Shown: piece after piece, positions 1 through 12,443 of the stretch
Layout: each line of letters starts with the position of its first letter
Position numbering within the stretch: position 1 is the stretch's first letter
From: Armadillidium nasatum
Lineage: Eukaryota > Arthropoda > Malacostraca > Isopoda > Armadillidiidae
NCBI GenBank assembly: GCA_009176605.1
Contig: SEYY01021359.1
Coordinates: 157,501 to 185,000, forward strand
Reading direction: 5' to 3'
DNA length: 27,500 bases
Made by a program: the position numbers and the translations under genes
Notes under the pieces: generated by a model
Databases searched by the model: none
What the model was told of the DNA's origin: nothing
The model's input: the letters and a program-made list of their open reading frames with translations, nothing else

Positions 1-230
1 TGTCGGTTCGCATATGCTACGAGTCAGAGTATGATTAATTAAAAAATATATTAATATTTTTGGAAAAATTATTATTCATCATCCATCCGCCACCAATTTG
101 TAAAAACAATTGACTGGCGATCATTTACGCGAGTCTGTTTAAAATTACATGTGGCAAATTAACATGAAAAGGAAACTAAGTGCGCTATCGTGTGCCTGTG
201 ATAACGTTGCGGCCCCCTTGTCTTCCCCAG
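1..230 (+). other. 3' part of an intron upstream of the first exon
   Basis: AT-rich sequence that becomes pyrimidine-rich just before the splice acceptor (CCCCCTTGTCTTCCCCAG, ending at 230). In the frame used by the following exon a TAA stop lies at 202-204, so the coding frame cannot simply continue upstream and splicing is needed if earlier coding exons exist. Nothing else is seen. Confidence 0.55.
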
Positions 231-552
231 CATGGAACTACACAAGGCGCAACTTGAAGTAGGTAAGGGCGGGTCAGGTTCGAGTGGGGTGAATCCCAGT
301 TCGATCCCCCTCGCCCAACTGCTCAAGAATCCTCAAGCCCTGAACGCCTTGTCCTCCTTGACCGGCATGCAGGGCCTCACATCCCTCACTTCCCTGCTCG
401 CCCCCGACTCCTCTCAAGGCCTTGCAGCAGCTGCCGTCGCAGCGCAGAGGCACAAGGCGTACCAGTCCAAGCTGCGTGCCTCCGCTACCACACATGCGCC
501 CACTAATGGCTCCTCAAAGGATTCCAAGCGCAGCAAGTTCGCGCCCTATTAG
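231..552 (+). CDS. Terminal coding exon of an unrecognised gene (106 residues visible)
   Basis: A strong acceptor ends at 230. The open frame then runs to TAG at 550-552, with one base (231) left from a split codon and an ATG at 232. The exon is clearly more GC-rich than its surroundings, which supports real coding. Seen in the protein: a Gly/Ser-rich linker, a Leu/Ala-rich helical stretch (LAQLLKNPQALNALSSLTGM, about residues 27-46) followed by further Leu-rich turns, an Ala run with HKAYQSKLR, then a Ser/Lys-rich basic tail ending KRSKFAPY. The composition recalls disordered C-terminal tails of nuclear regulators or RNA-binding proteins, but no domain is present and I do not recognise the family. 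It is most likely the last exon of a larger gene that begins left of the window. A 106-residue protein starting at 232 is the alternative. Confidence 0.6.
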
Positions 553-1580
553 ACCTGATCCTCCTCCTGGGGACGTCCTCATCCTCATCTCCTGGTCTCC
601 CCAACGTCTCTCATTTGGCGACGTGTCCTTCAGTCAATGTCCTCAGCCCGGCTACCTGTCCCTTGGCATCCACTAGGGAAGATTGGGTCGTAATCAGTCG
701 CTCCGTTGCTTCTTACCTTTAGCTTATTTCCGAGATGAGAGGCGCTTGAAAAATCACCGCTCTCCTCAAGTGGATCCAAAGTACTATAGTTGTGCCAAGT
801 TAAAAACCACCTCGGTTTTAAGTAGGTCAATATTGTAAGAAGCTTAGTTATTATTGTAAAGTTGTCATTATCATTATTATAATTATATATTTTCATTATT
901 ATCTATGTATGTATGATGATGTAGTTATTTTAATAATCTTATTGTAATTGTATTAGGGGTGGTGTTAATATTGATAATAAGTAAATATTTTCATTTTTAT
1001 GAAAAAGCCGGGTTGGAAACATTTAAAAACATATCAATTAACTCTGAAGTTTTTGTCGTTTAATTATTTTAATTTTCAAGTTTTAATAATTGGTTGTTTA
1101 TTAATAAAGAGGCATTGTATTGCTAATCTGTTTTGTAATATAGTTAGATAATTTGTTAAATATATTTATTTTTAAAAATGTTTAGAAGATTTAATTTGCT
1201 TTTTTCTGACTTTGTTTTTTCACTTAAACTTTTAGTAAAAATTTTAATTTACTTTGCTTTTAAAGTTATTAAATAAAAAAAAATTTCATGAGGTGCTTTA
1301 CCTGTTTTGTCAGTTAACCTTTTAGGGTTGGTTGACTATTTTAGAAGGTAAATTGTAAAATTATATTTAAGCATTGAGGTTTATTCAACCTTTTTTATAA
1401 TAAAAGTATGAATGCTGGTACAAATTGTTTTCTTACTTTATGAAACTGTGTATTGACTGTACAGTTTTGCAATAATATGTTGTTCAAAATTCATGCTAAA
1501 CGTCAGCTCAACTTGTAAATGTTTCTTCCATTAGTAATAAAATATATTAAAATATTGCAAAATTTGTGGAAATAAAGCCT
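553..1580 (+). other. Probable 3' untranslated region with several poly(A) signals
   Basis: After the stop codon the sequence stays moderately GC-rich to about 800 and then turns very AT-rich. AATAAA hexamers occur at 1103-1108, 1536-1541 and 1571-1576. The last two sit before a C/T-rich stretch and are the best candidates for the transcript end. No open frame of interest is seen. From 1580 to 2018 there is A-rich sequence, including short AAAT repeats near 1685-1710, and no gene. Confidence 0.45.
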
Positions 1581-2018
1581 TTCATTGACACCCTTACCCT
1601 TAATCCCTTGTATCCTTATCCTTTAAGTGTAGTCTCATCCCCCGTCTCTTGAGAAGTTGCAAAAATTAAATCAAAAAACAAAAATTAAAAATAAATAAAT
1701 AAATAATAAAAAAAAAGCACTTGTCCTCTCTGTGGAAGCTAGAATTGTTATTTGAATATAACAAAATGATTTTAAGAATATTCGAGAATATGGGATCTCT
1801 AAAACCAAACCAAACCGTTTAATTTGACATGGTGCTTGATTATGTGATAGAGATATATAATACTTCTAGTCTCCTCAACTAATTTAGAACTCTTTTTAGG
1901 TAAGTGAAAAATATATCTATATTTCTGTCTTGAAACATAAAATGAAGACTGTTTATATCTGTTTCATATTCGAATAAAGACAAGATTCTTTTATACTGAT
2001 TATAAATTATTTTCGCAG

Positions 2019-2109
2019 GATAGCAATGGAAACAGCAGGTCTTGGGGTTGCTGGAGTCGGTTACCAATACGTGGCGCCTAATCATATTGTTCGAGCTCCA
2101 ATTCACTGA
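2019..2109 (+). CDS. Candidate small terminal exon (29 codons), unrecognised
   Basis: A pyrimidine-biased tract ending TTTTCGCAG (to 2018) is followed by a short GC-richer island. In phase 1 it reads from 2020 as a protein-like stretch with ATG at 2026 (METAGLGVAGVGYQYVAPNH, then a short tail) and stops at TGA 2107-2109. An AATAAA occurs at 2322, about 210 bases downstream, a plausible poly(A) signal. The Gly/Ala/Val pattern loosely recalls the N-terminal membrane segment of TIM14-like proteins, but the match is too short to use. It could be an alternative last exon of the gene ending at 552, an exon of another gene, or chance. The evidence is only splice-site quality, composition and residue pattern. 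Confidence 0.3.
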
Positions 2110-2353
2110 TACCATGCTAGAATCATCTAATATTTATAACCTAAGCAAATCCTATTGCTTAAATAGAGCTATATTTTGATTCAGACATAACTACTTAAGT
2201 GACCCAAAAGGTGGTCGCAAGAACATCATCATTGATAAATACATATCTTTTCAGTTACTAAATATATCTGAAGGTATACATTAATTTGTAAATTTTAAAA
2301 ATATTTATATTTAAGTACTTTAATAAAATTAACGTTATCAGTGTTTTTGCTAC

Positions 2354-4130
<1,777 letters not shown>

Positions 4131-4272
4131 GCCACTAGATATAGTTTGTATTTGGTTCTTTTTTTTTTTTTCTTTTTTTTTTCTTTAAAGGAAAAAATTA
4201 GAATTCTGTGTTACTTATCGTAAATCTATTTTTCTCTATTTTAGAACCAAATACAAGATAAATCTTAGTGGC
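4131..4272. repeat. Fold-back (inverted repeat) with 29-30 bp arms
   Basis: The left arm (4131-4159, beginning GCCACTAGATATAG and ending TATTTGGTTCT) is the near-perfect reverse complement of the right arm (4243-4272, beginning AGAACCAAATACAAG and ending AGTGGC). The spacer of about 83 bp has a T-rich run. This resembles the centre or ends of a small inverted-repeat element, but no TSD was identified outside the arms. Downstream, 4273-5319 contains no recognisable gene. An A-run lies at 4811-4830. Confidence 0.6.
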
Positions 4273-5317
4273 TGCGAGCCTTCTTTCTATCGTTGTTGAT
4301 GGTGACTTTGCGAGTATACGACCAACTTTGAGTACTATCCCTATTGAATATAATCCAACTAACCAGTCGTGACCTGGGGAGTTGGGGCGCACATAGCTTA
4401 GAGCTTCGATCCTCGATCCACTTCTGTTACACTTTTGCAGTTCCAGGAAAAAATATGGTTTATAATGTTTAAATTGCAAAAACCTAATATGATTTGCTAC
4501 GGCTGTGGATTATTAAAATTAGCAATAGTAAAGAATAAAATATTTTGTATATGCAGCTATTTTAAATATTGTTCATTGTTTTAAGCATGTGTCTTACATT
4601 TTTATTGAGTGTTTAAATTCTTAAAAGGCAAATATTGTCTAGCTCATTTCGTAAAGCTTGCATGAGGGGCAATCAATACTCATCTGTGTAATGCGACCAA
4701 TATAATTTTAATAGAATCTAAAATTTATCAGAAAAAATTAAAACATGGTTGTTAACAATTTTGTTTTCTCTTAAATTGAATTATGAGGCATATCCCATTT
4801 CCCCAATATAGGAAAAAAAAAAAAAAAAAAATTAGTGATTGCGAATAGGAATTGTATTTTTTATAAATGGAAATTTTATATCTACGTAGGAAAATTTTCT
4901 ATCAAAAAAAATGAAAAAAAAAATATATTCTATATATTACTGTTTGTAAAAGCTTGCCCTGATCTCCCCAAAGCTCACATTTACACCCCTCTTGCTCTCA
5001 GTGTTTGCCTTAATTGAAACTAAACAGGGTCAAGCAGTGTATTACAATAAAATGTGTACACTTAATATCTTATGTCTTTCAGAATATTTGAACTATAAGG
5101 CACTATTGTTTTATACTTGTTATCTCACCTATATAATAACTTTAAAAATCTCCTGTTCAGAGGTGAGGTGGCTCATAATAATGAAATGGAAGTGGAAAAT
5201 TAAAAGGTTCAAGCTTATGTTCAAAAAACTTTTACCAGATTAATAATATTTATTCTGAACAAGGCTTCCACAGTATGTTCAGTAAATATGACCAAAGCGT
5301 TTAGAGAAGAACTGAAC

Positions 5318-5456
<139 letters not shown>

Positions 5457-5807
5457 CTTAAATTTTATGCTGGAAATTACTAGGCCTATTTAAAATACAT
5501 ATAATTAGTGAGTATAGAATTATTTGTACTTAATCTTAAAAAAAATTAAATAAAATATGGTGTACTAGCCAGAGTCTTACATATCATTGTTCTTCTTATG
5601 TCATTGTTTGCTGGTAGATATTGCATTGCCACCTCATCTTAAGCATTACAAGGATTGTCGTGTCAAATTCTTAATCAAGCAACTTAATTATTCGTTTTCT
5701 TTAAGCAACTTGTTATATATGTATCCACCGCTTATATAAAAGTGCCAAAAGTGCTGAAGATAAGTTGGCAATACTGCATGGAAATACTTTGTGTCAGTTT
5801 CGGAGAT

Positions 5808-5964
<157 letters not shown>

Positions 5965-6171
5965 AAGATTAAAATGTTATTAAAAGAAAACGGCTTTATA
6001 TTTGTGTGCCTCCACAACTGATTAACATTTCCAATGAAAAAAAAACTAGTAAAGGAAATATTTCTTTATATAAGGCAAGTACAATCATTCTTACATCTCG
6101 TAATATTAATATTTCCTTTGTCAGTTTTTTAAATGACAGGGTATAACCATGCATTTTTGTTGTCGGTACTG

Positions 6172-6323
<152 letters not shown>

Positions 6324-6482
6324 ATAAAATACAAAAGTGAAAGCAGCTACTGATATTTGTGCATATGAAATTTTGTTTATGCAAGGTATGTCTAAATAGT
6401 ATTGTTTGAGTTTCAATAAATTATTCAAAACTTGAACGTTTCATTTCTCTTCAAATTAAACATACAATCATAATAAGTAATA

Positions 6483-6560
6483 GTCACTTTCAATGCTTCA
6501 AAAACTCAGTTCTTCCATCTATCTTTAGGTATAATCCTCCCGCTAGGAAACTATATGGCA
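6483..6560 (+). pseudogene. Reverse transcriptase scrap of a jockey-like non-LTR retrotransposon
   Basis: The + frame from 6483 reads VTFNASKTQFFHLSLG and onward. The FNASKTQF block is characteristic of the region downstream of the catalytic motif in jockey-like reverse transcriptases. The DNA of its first 45 bases is nearly the same as 18785-18829, where a longer copy lies in the second intron of the 15.8-24.7 kb gene. Only about 25 codons remain. There is no catalytic motif and no start, so this is a dead fragment. Confidence 0.6.
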
Positions 6561-7933
6561 AAAAAAAAATTGGAAAGATGTGTAGGTATATCTGTACTAT
6601 GAGGAAGAGATGTTGTACGTGACACAAGTTTAGGATATATTACTTATATTTAAACTTTCAGTGCTTCACAAGCAATGTCTAAGCAGATCATCATAATTTC
6701 ATGTAATAAAGAATTATTCATCAATTAGGAAAGTTTTCTGGAGCTAGGGTCATGGCCTCCCCTCTATTAGAGAATTTCAATTAGTCATAATTTTTTTATT
6801 AGCTTTATAAATAATGTTTGTGTGTGTTCTAGGTTGGGGTTTGATGCAAAAGGAATGCAATAAATATGCTTACCTTATTTTGAAGTTACATAAATGATGG
6901 AAGGACGTGATTTTAAACAATGAAAAAGGGAATGAAATACTTAGGTAATTACAAAGTAAATACGTTTCCCATTAATTCTCCCACAGTTGTAATTTAAAGA
7001 TTATGAAGTTACAACCCCAAATGAACAAAACCAAGAGAAAAAGATTTAATAAAAGGATTGTTACAATTAAAGCGCAATGAATGATGAAACGTAAGTTATG
7101 AATGGCAACAATGCCTTAGAAGGAAACACTATCCATATCAATTTGGGTTTTTCAAAAACAAGCGGAAAAGTATATGGAGAATATTTTCGCAAAGAGAGGA
7201 AGAGGAACTCTGTAATGTAAAAATTCTCGAAAGATGTTAGGGCAAGTGACAAAGTTGCTTCACTAATTGCTTTTTTTTAGCATGTTTAGTTGGGGATACT
7301 CCCCTATATTTTATAAAAACTCTGGGTTTGAGCTTTTATTTAAAGACCTGAAAGAGAAGGGTCATAATTTGTTTACAATTAAAAAAAATATGAGAAAACT
7401 TACTATGAATTTATTCAAAAGTTTTGTTGCTTTTGTAGTTCTTTCATATACGAATCCCATATAATTAAGAACGTTACGAGTTATATATTTGAGTAGAAGG
7501 CAATATGAAAATGATAGTTAGAAAGATTTTGAAAAAAAGAAATATATAACTCATACCTTAAACCTTGATTTTGAAGACTCGTAATAAACAAGCGAAACTT
7601 TTACATTTTTAATGACGTGTTGACTTGACCATGATATTTAAAAAGTGAGAATGATTTAGGTGGGAGTTTGTTCTTTTAGAAAAGTGTTACATCGATACAA
7701 AAAAACAACCCACCAACTCTACAACTCCTTTAGCAAGGAAAACTTACAATACATATAAAATATGTACACTATATAAATAAGATAAAATACATACACTGGA
7801 TAAATTAGTGAAAGCATATAAACAGTTTTTATAATTTTAGTCCAAGCGCCAGTGCGGATGAGTACATGTTTTCAAGTTTTCTGGTATATATGAAGTACCC
7901 TGAGACTTATGCAAAGGCGGAGGCATGCGGAAC
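6561..7933. other. No gene recognised
   Basis: AT-rich sequence with short open frames on both strands (for example 7067-7252 minus and 7267-7464 plus). They lack splice signals, composition shift or family motifs. If the minus-strand exon at 7934-7990 is real, the right part of this stretch would be its 3' untranslated region. Confidence 0.5.
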
Positions 7934-7990
7934 TCAAGTTCCCTCATGCGAGACAAAATTTCTCATGAAGGTATCGAAGTCCTGCTTGTT
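7934..7990 (-). CDS. Candidate terminal exon on the minus strand (18 codons)
   Basis: On the minus strand a good pyrimidine tract ending CTTCCGCCCCTCAG (acceptor at 7991-7993) precedes a phase-0 frame reading NKQDFDTFMRNFVSHEGT, then TGA (7934-7936). The local GC content is higher than its surroundings, and it continues GC-rich for about 100 bases past the stop, as a 3' untranslated region might. The pattern resembles the end of a globular protein (alternating Phe, acidic and basic residues), but 18 residues are too few to name a family. No upstream partner exon was found between 8000 and 11500. If real, this would be the 3' end of a gene transcribed leftward. Confidence 0.3.
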   Translation of the reverse strand, partial: NKQDFDTFMRNFVSHEGT

Positions 7991-8460
7991 CTGAGGGGCG
8001 GAAGTAAGAACAAAGTAAAATAAAACTGTGAAGGGTAAAGTGAAAAAATGAAAAAGCGGAAATTTTTTTAAACCATTTATGGAGAAAGGTTTGAAGTCAA
8101 GAAATAGTTAAGTCAAGGTCAAGTTTAGTTATTATATAAGATTCATCTCTAACAAAACTTGAGAAGTAGGGAACGTTGAAATTACCAAGATGGGATTTTG
8201 GAAAATGAATTTGCTGAGAGACTGGGTTGTATATAATCGGGATTTTAATAAATCGATGGATTAAAGATTCTCAGTAGTGTATGGACACTAATAAACAGAA
8301 ACAGAATTCAATTGCAGACTGGCAATTAAGAAGATCGAAACCATAAGGTGAAAAAAGGATTGTTTACTGTGGAAAAGGAATTTCTTTGAGAGGATATGCT
8401 ATAGGTTTATAAAATATTTCAACTCTCTACTCTGTTAAGATGATTAAAGTTTTCTTTCTA

Positions 8461-8819
8461 GCATTTTCGAATCATTAATTTGTTTTAAATTGTGCAAATT
8501 AATTTTTTTCAATTATTTGGAATGTCATTGGTTCCAGTGTTTTTTTAATCAAGGCTACTGCCAAAGTCTTTTTAAAATATTCATTTCACTTACGTTATTT
8601 ATTTATTGTGGCCTATATGATCTTAATTAAATTAAATGATTGCTTAAATTAATTAAATGAACGATTAAATCAAATTTTAATATATATTTGGGTTTGTTAT
8701 ATAGATCACCTGACATTTGCTACACCTAAATGTTCCATGAAAATAGAGATTCTCTGAAAAATTTTCGCTGCAGATAGCTTATAGGCATGACGTCATTTCA
8801 AATTTCGTGAAACACACCC
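8461..8819 (+). repeat. Dispersed repeat, copy 1 (pair with 10869-11248)
   Basis: About 360 bp aligning, with small gaps, to 10869-11248 in the same orientation. Shared blocks include ATCATTAATTTGTTTTAAAT, the CCAAAGTCTTTTTAAAAT block, GTGATTGCTTAAATTAATTA-like sequence, ATTTTCGCTGC and TGACGTCA, ending AACACACCC. A third truncated copy of the first block lies at about 10453-10498. The 3' part carries short inverted arms (ATGTTCCATGAAAAT at about 8730, ATTTCGTGAAACACA at about 8802). 7991-8460 upstream has no gene. Confidence 0.8.
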
Positions 8820-8890
8820 TCCAATTCCTGTCTTCAATTTTCGCTGCATCTGACAGAAACGCACTAAAGATTGACTCATGGACCACGATT

Positions 8891-9074
8891 CGTGGAACAC
8901 TTCGCTTGAAGAATGATAAAGATCTTTAAAGAATCTTGACACCACTTTAAATATTTTCACTGAAGTAGGTTTAAGCTTGACGTCACTCAAGATTTCTCGG
9001 AACACACCTAAAGTTTGGTCCACGATCAAGATTCTTCAAAGACTTTAAAGGTTCTTAAATCAAAGTGTTCCACG
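8891..9074. repeat. Fold-back of the same repeat family, 49-bp arms
   Basis: The left arm 8891-8939 begins CGTGGAACACTT and ends GAATCTTGA. The right arm 9026-9074 is its reverse complement with about 10 mismatches in 49. The 86-bp loop contains TGACGTCA (8978-8985) followed by GATTTCTCGGAACACACC, the same module as at 8789-8819 and 11217-11247. No reading frame is conserved between copies, so this looks like a non-coding structured repeat. Confidence 0.75.
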
Positions 9075-9131
9075 AGCTTTGCTGTAGTTATTTAAAAGCA
9101 AACCCGAAAATTTTTATAATAAATTCATAGG

Positions 9132-9180
9132 TTTCTCCTTAGCTCAGAGGTTAGAGCGGTGGAAAGTGACTCGAAGTATA
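9132..9180 (+). repeat. tRNA-like SINE head (A box only)
   Basis: TCCTTAGCTCAGAGGTTAGA (from 9136) matches the D-arm region of tRNA genes, and TAGCTCAGAGG (9140-9150) is a good RNA polymerase III A box. A matching B box (GGTTCGANTCC) is not present at the expected spacing, and the 3' half does not fold like a tRNA. I read it as the remnant of a tRNA-derived SINE, not a tRNA gene. 9181-9384 holds nothing further that I recognise. Confidence 0.4.
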
Positions 9181-9384
9181 GTTTGTTTCAGTATCAACAG
9201 ATGGCGCGACTTCAGTTCCAAGAGATATCAGGTTAGTAATATATTTTAAGTTTCGTATTCGAATATGACACATAGTTGACGGTTAGGTTGTAAATACATT
9301 GTATACAAGTTTGCGTTAACAGGAAAAATGACCGATAAAATTTAAGGCTATAGTTTGTATATTTTAAATTTGCATATGGTGTTC

Positions 9385-9720
9385 ATAGGTTGCTCTATAG
9401 GTTTTATCATAGGGGATAAAAGGCTTGCTGTAGATAAACCAATGGTAAATTCTTTATGGTCCCTAAGCAAAGCCTGTTAACAAAAATGTCAGTCACCCTT
9501 TGTTTTGTCATAGGAACCTATGTGGTAAAATTGAATAGGTCCTGTGGTAACCAATTAGTTTTATCATAGAACCTTTTGAAATTTTTTTTATGGGTATCTA
9601 TGGAAAGCCTTTTACCCTTTATGGGAAAAACCTATAAAAAAGCTATGGACCCCATACAAAAAACTTATGTAAAATTCAAAATAGATAATCTATGGCCTTA
9701 TAAATATTTTCCCTGCTAAC
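9385..9720. repeat. CCTAT/ATAGG-rich degenerate domain
   Basis: Short words such as CATAGG, CCTATG, CTATGG and ATAGGTTTTATCATAG recur on both strands about every 20-40 bases without a fixed period. A similar texture resumes at about 10231-10420 (ACCTATG, CATAGC, TATGGGTA, CATAGGTTTTCATA). It behaves like cryptic low-complexity DNA or several small inverted repeats. No coding frame was found. Confidence 0.45.
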
Positions 9721-9753
9721 GCAACACTCATGTTTATTAGTTTTATTTGTTTT

Positions 9754-9930
<177 letters not shown>

Positions 9931-10028
9931 GATGATACAGGACCTCACCGACAAATTTGTAGGACCGATATGTCATACAGAGATGAATATTTTTTGTTAA
10001 GGTACGTATATCCTCCAACCTGTCTTCG

Positions 10029-10168
<140 letters not shown>

Positions 10169-10550
10169 CTCTATTGGGAACGATTGAAATTCTATTAGGT
10201 GTAACCTATGTGCATACATAAGTCAAAGTTTATTAAAACCACAGGTTATTTTCTTATAAAACTCATGCTATTTTCAATATGATTTTCGACAATATGCCAA
10301 AAAAACCTAAGTGCTTACATAGCTTCCATTGGTGAACGTCCCTAGGGTCCCATTAAACCTACAAACGAAATCTATGAATGTTTTTATATGGGTATTCTTA
10401 CTGTCATAGGTTTTCATACAAGTTATTACCAATAATTATTTTACCATTCTCTAATTATTAATTTGTTTTAGATGAGACAAATTGATTATTTTAAATGTCT
10501 CAAAATTATATTATTCAAAAAGAAGAGGTTAACCTAATCCCTCAATGTTT

Positions 10551-10770
10551 GTTTACATCACATGACCATTCAAGATTGCGGCAGCGAAAATAGAAGATAG
10601 AAATTTCAATTTTCGATGCTGCGAGCTGGAAATTATTGCAGCAAAACTCGTGGGACACAATTCATGGAACATTTCGCTTTTGCGGTCAAGAATACTGACT
10701 GTAGAACACTCCCAAAAATTCTGTCTTCAATTTTCGCTGCCGCAACCTTGAAGGGTTACGTGATGCAAGC
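10551..10770. repeat. Fold-back repeat, 50-bp arms, about 120-bp loop
   Basis: The left arm 10551-10600 contains GATTGCGGCAGCGAAAATAG. The right arm 10721-10770 is its reverse complement (CAATTTTCGCTGCCGCAACC), with 42 of 50 positions matching by eye. The loop contains ACTCGTGGGACACAATTCAT and GGAACATTTCGC, modules shared with the fold-back at 8891-9074. It lies between the truncated third copy (about 10453) and copy 2 (10869) of the longer repeat. Confidence 0.75.
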
Positions 10771-10868
10771 AAATATGTAAGAATTGGGCCATATACTTTG
10801 AGTTAAGCCGACGCCTTCTTTTAGAATAAATACCTTTTGTTTTCAAATTATTACGGATATTTATTTTA

Positions 10869-11248
10869 ACATTTTTGGATCATTAATTTGTTTTAAATGA
10901 AACAAATAAATTATTTTCAATTATTTAAAATTTCGTTTGTTCCAGTGTTATAAAATAATATCTGCCCCAAGTCTTTTTAAAATCTTCGTTTGACTCTTAC
11001 CAAACAAACATACGTTATCTTATATTCCTACATATGGCCTTCATGGTATTAGTTAAATAAAGTGATTGCTTAAATTAATTAAATGACTTATTAAATTAGA
11101 TTTTAAAATATATTTACGATTGTTAATATAAATTAGCTGTTAATTTCTACAGCGAAGTGTCCCACGAAAATGAAAAAGAATCTGCTAAATATTTTCGCTG
11201 CCGCAGGCTTAAATGTGACGTCACGTTCGATTTCATACAACACACCCA
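10869..11248 (+). repeat. Dispersed repeat, copy 2 (pair with 8461-8819)
   Basis: Aligns along its length with copy 1 in direct orientation, about 2.4 kb apart. The 3' module has arms GTGTCCCACGAAAAT (about 11157) and ATTTCATACAACACA (about 11231) around ATTTTCGCTGCCGCAGGCTT and TGACGTCA (11217-11224). The preserved order of modules shows a shared element and not chance AT-rich similarity. Confidence 0.8.
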
Positions 11249-11597
11249 TTGTCTTTCACTTTTAGTCTGTAGTTGAATTGTATTTTAAGTATCTACACTA
11301 TGGCTACTCTTATACCACTGCAATCGATAATTATCGATATTTGAAAGTTTTCGATTTATATTCTTCAAAGTTTGTAATTGTAAATACTAATTGATAAATA
11401 CTTATCAAAATTAACAATGATAAATTATAAAATTTGTTTAGACAGACATTTGTTAAGAATTTAATTTCTGTTTTAAAGTAAAGCTAAAATTACTTTTTAT
11501 TAAAATATAAAATACTCATTGGAGCTAGATAGAGTCTCAGACAATACCGTCACAATGGTGAAAGGCACGAAGAATAAGTTCTAAGTTCAAAATATTT

Positions 11598-11695
11598 GTT
11601 TTCAACTGATTTACTTTAATTTACTTTTAATATGTTTTCTACTGATTTACTTTAATTTACTCTTAATTTGTTTTCTACTGATTTACTAATTAACC
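11598..11695 (+). repeat. 36-bp tandem repeat, about 2.7 copies
   Basis: The unit TTTTCTACTGATTTACTTTA and onward recurs at 11599, 11635 and 11671 with very few differences. The third copy breaks off into TAATTAACCC. Nearby, two diverged copies of about 51 bp (CATTTGAAATGTGTTAATGG at 11751 and CATTTGAAATATGTCAATGG at 11802) form another short tandem. Apart from these and a 16-bp palindrome at 11323-11338, 11249-12109 shows no gene. Confidence 0.85.
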
Positions 11696-12443
11696 CAGCA
11701 AATGTTTAAAGTAGTATGATATTGCAATTAGCCAAGGCCTATTATTTTAACATTTGAAATGTGTTAATGGAAGTAATTAAATGTTCTGAAGCCTACTTTA
11801 TCATTTGAAATATGTCAATGGAAGTAAGAATATAAGAAAAATAGAGATAGTTAGAAGTCACAAGTGCCTATCGAGACTGTCCCATTCAAAAAAAATAATA
11901 ATACTAATACATGGAACAAAGACTAGGCCAATTATATCCCTGGTTATCAATTCCTTCATGCAAAGTAAGATAAAAATAAAACTAAGCCCCTACATATATT
12001 TAGTAAACTTAACTAATTATACATGTAACATGCAATGAACCAGTGCCCTCTATAAAATTGGGTCTCTTTAAACTTTTAATTCTTCTGGAAAATTCTTTAA
12101 TGAATTTGTTTGTATTTTGTACCACAGTATGTAGGGTTGCAAATATTGTACTTTATGCATCATATGCAGTTTTGTAGAATGTATGAACATAGTTTAAAAT
12201 TTGAAACTTCTGATGCAAGGCCTTCTCTTTTCAATTTTTGAAGTCATTGTCACAGCTAATGGAAGAAAGCAGTTTTTGCTCTTAGAGGCCATATTATTTT
12301 GTAAATCAGTTAATGCTGACATTACTTCAAAAATTGTAATTGTATCCTCTTCAATCTTCTCAATTATTGTACGAAAAGTGGACGCCTGTCTATGGATAAA
12401 GTAAAGCCATACTTCAGATAAAGGATTTTCATAAAATAATTTC

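Noticed and set aside
274..495. Minus-strand 73-codon frame opposite the first exon
   Set aside because: A shadow of the GC-rich + strand exon, with no independent splice or start support.
1879..2115. Minus-strand 78-codon frame
   Set aside because: No acceptor or donor context and no motif. The + strand reading of 2019-2109 has better signals.
4375..4412. A-box-like TGGGGAGTTGG and B-box-like GCTTCGATCC, a possible tRNA or SINE
   Set aside because: The boxes are only about 18 bases apart, too close for a tRNA-type promoter, and no cloverleaf arms pair.
4198..4479. Minus-strand 93-codon frame with a protein-like middle
   Set aside because: It overlaps one arm of the fold-back at 4131-4272, has no recognisable motif and no splice context. 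More likely part of a non-coding repeat.
8793..9029. Minus-strand 78-codon frame over the fold-back repeats
   Set aside because: The frame is not conserved in the other copies of the repeat, so it is chance openness.
9132..9210. A true tRNA gene
   Set aside because: The D-arm is good, but a B box and acceptor pairing are missing, so only a SINE-head remnant is supported.
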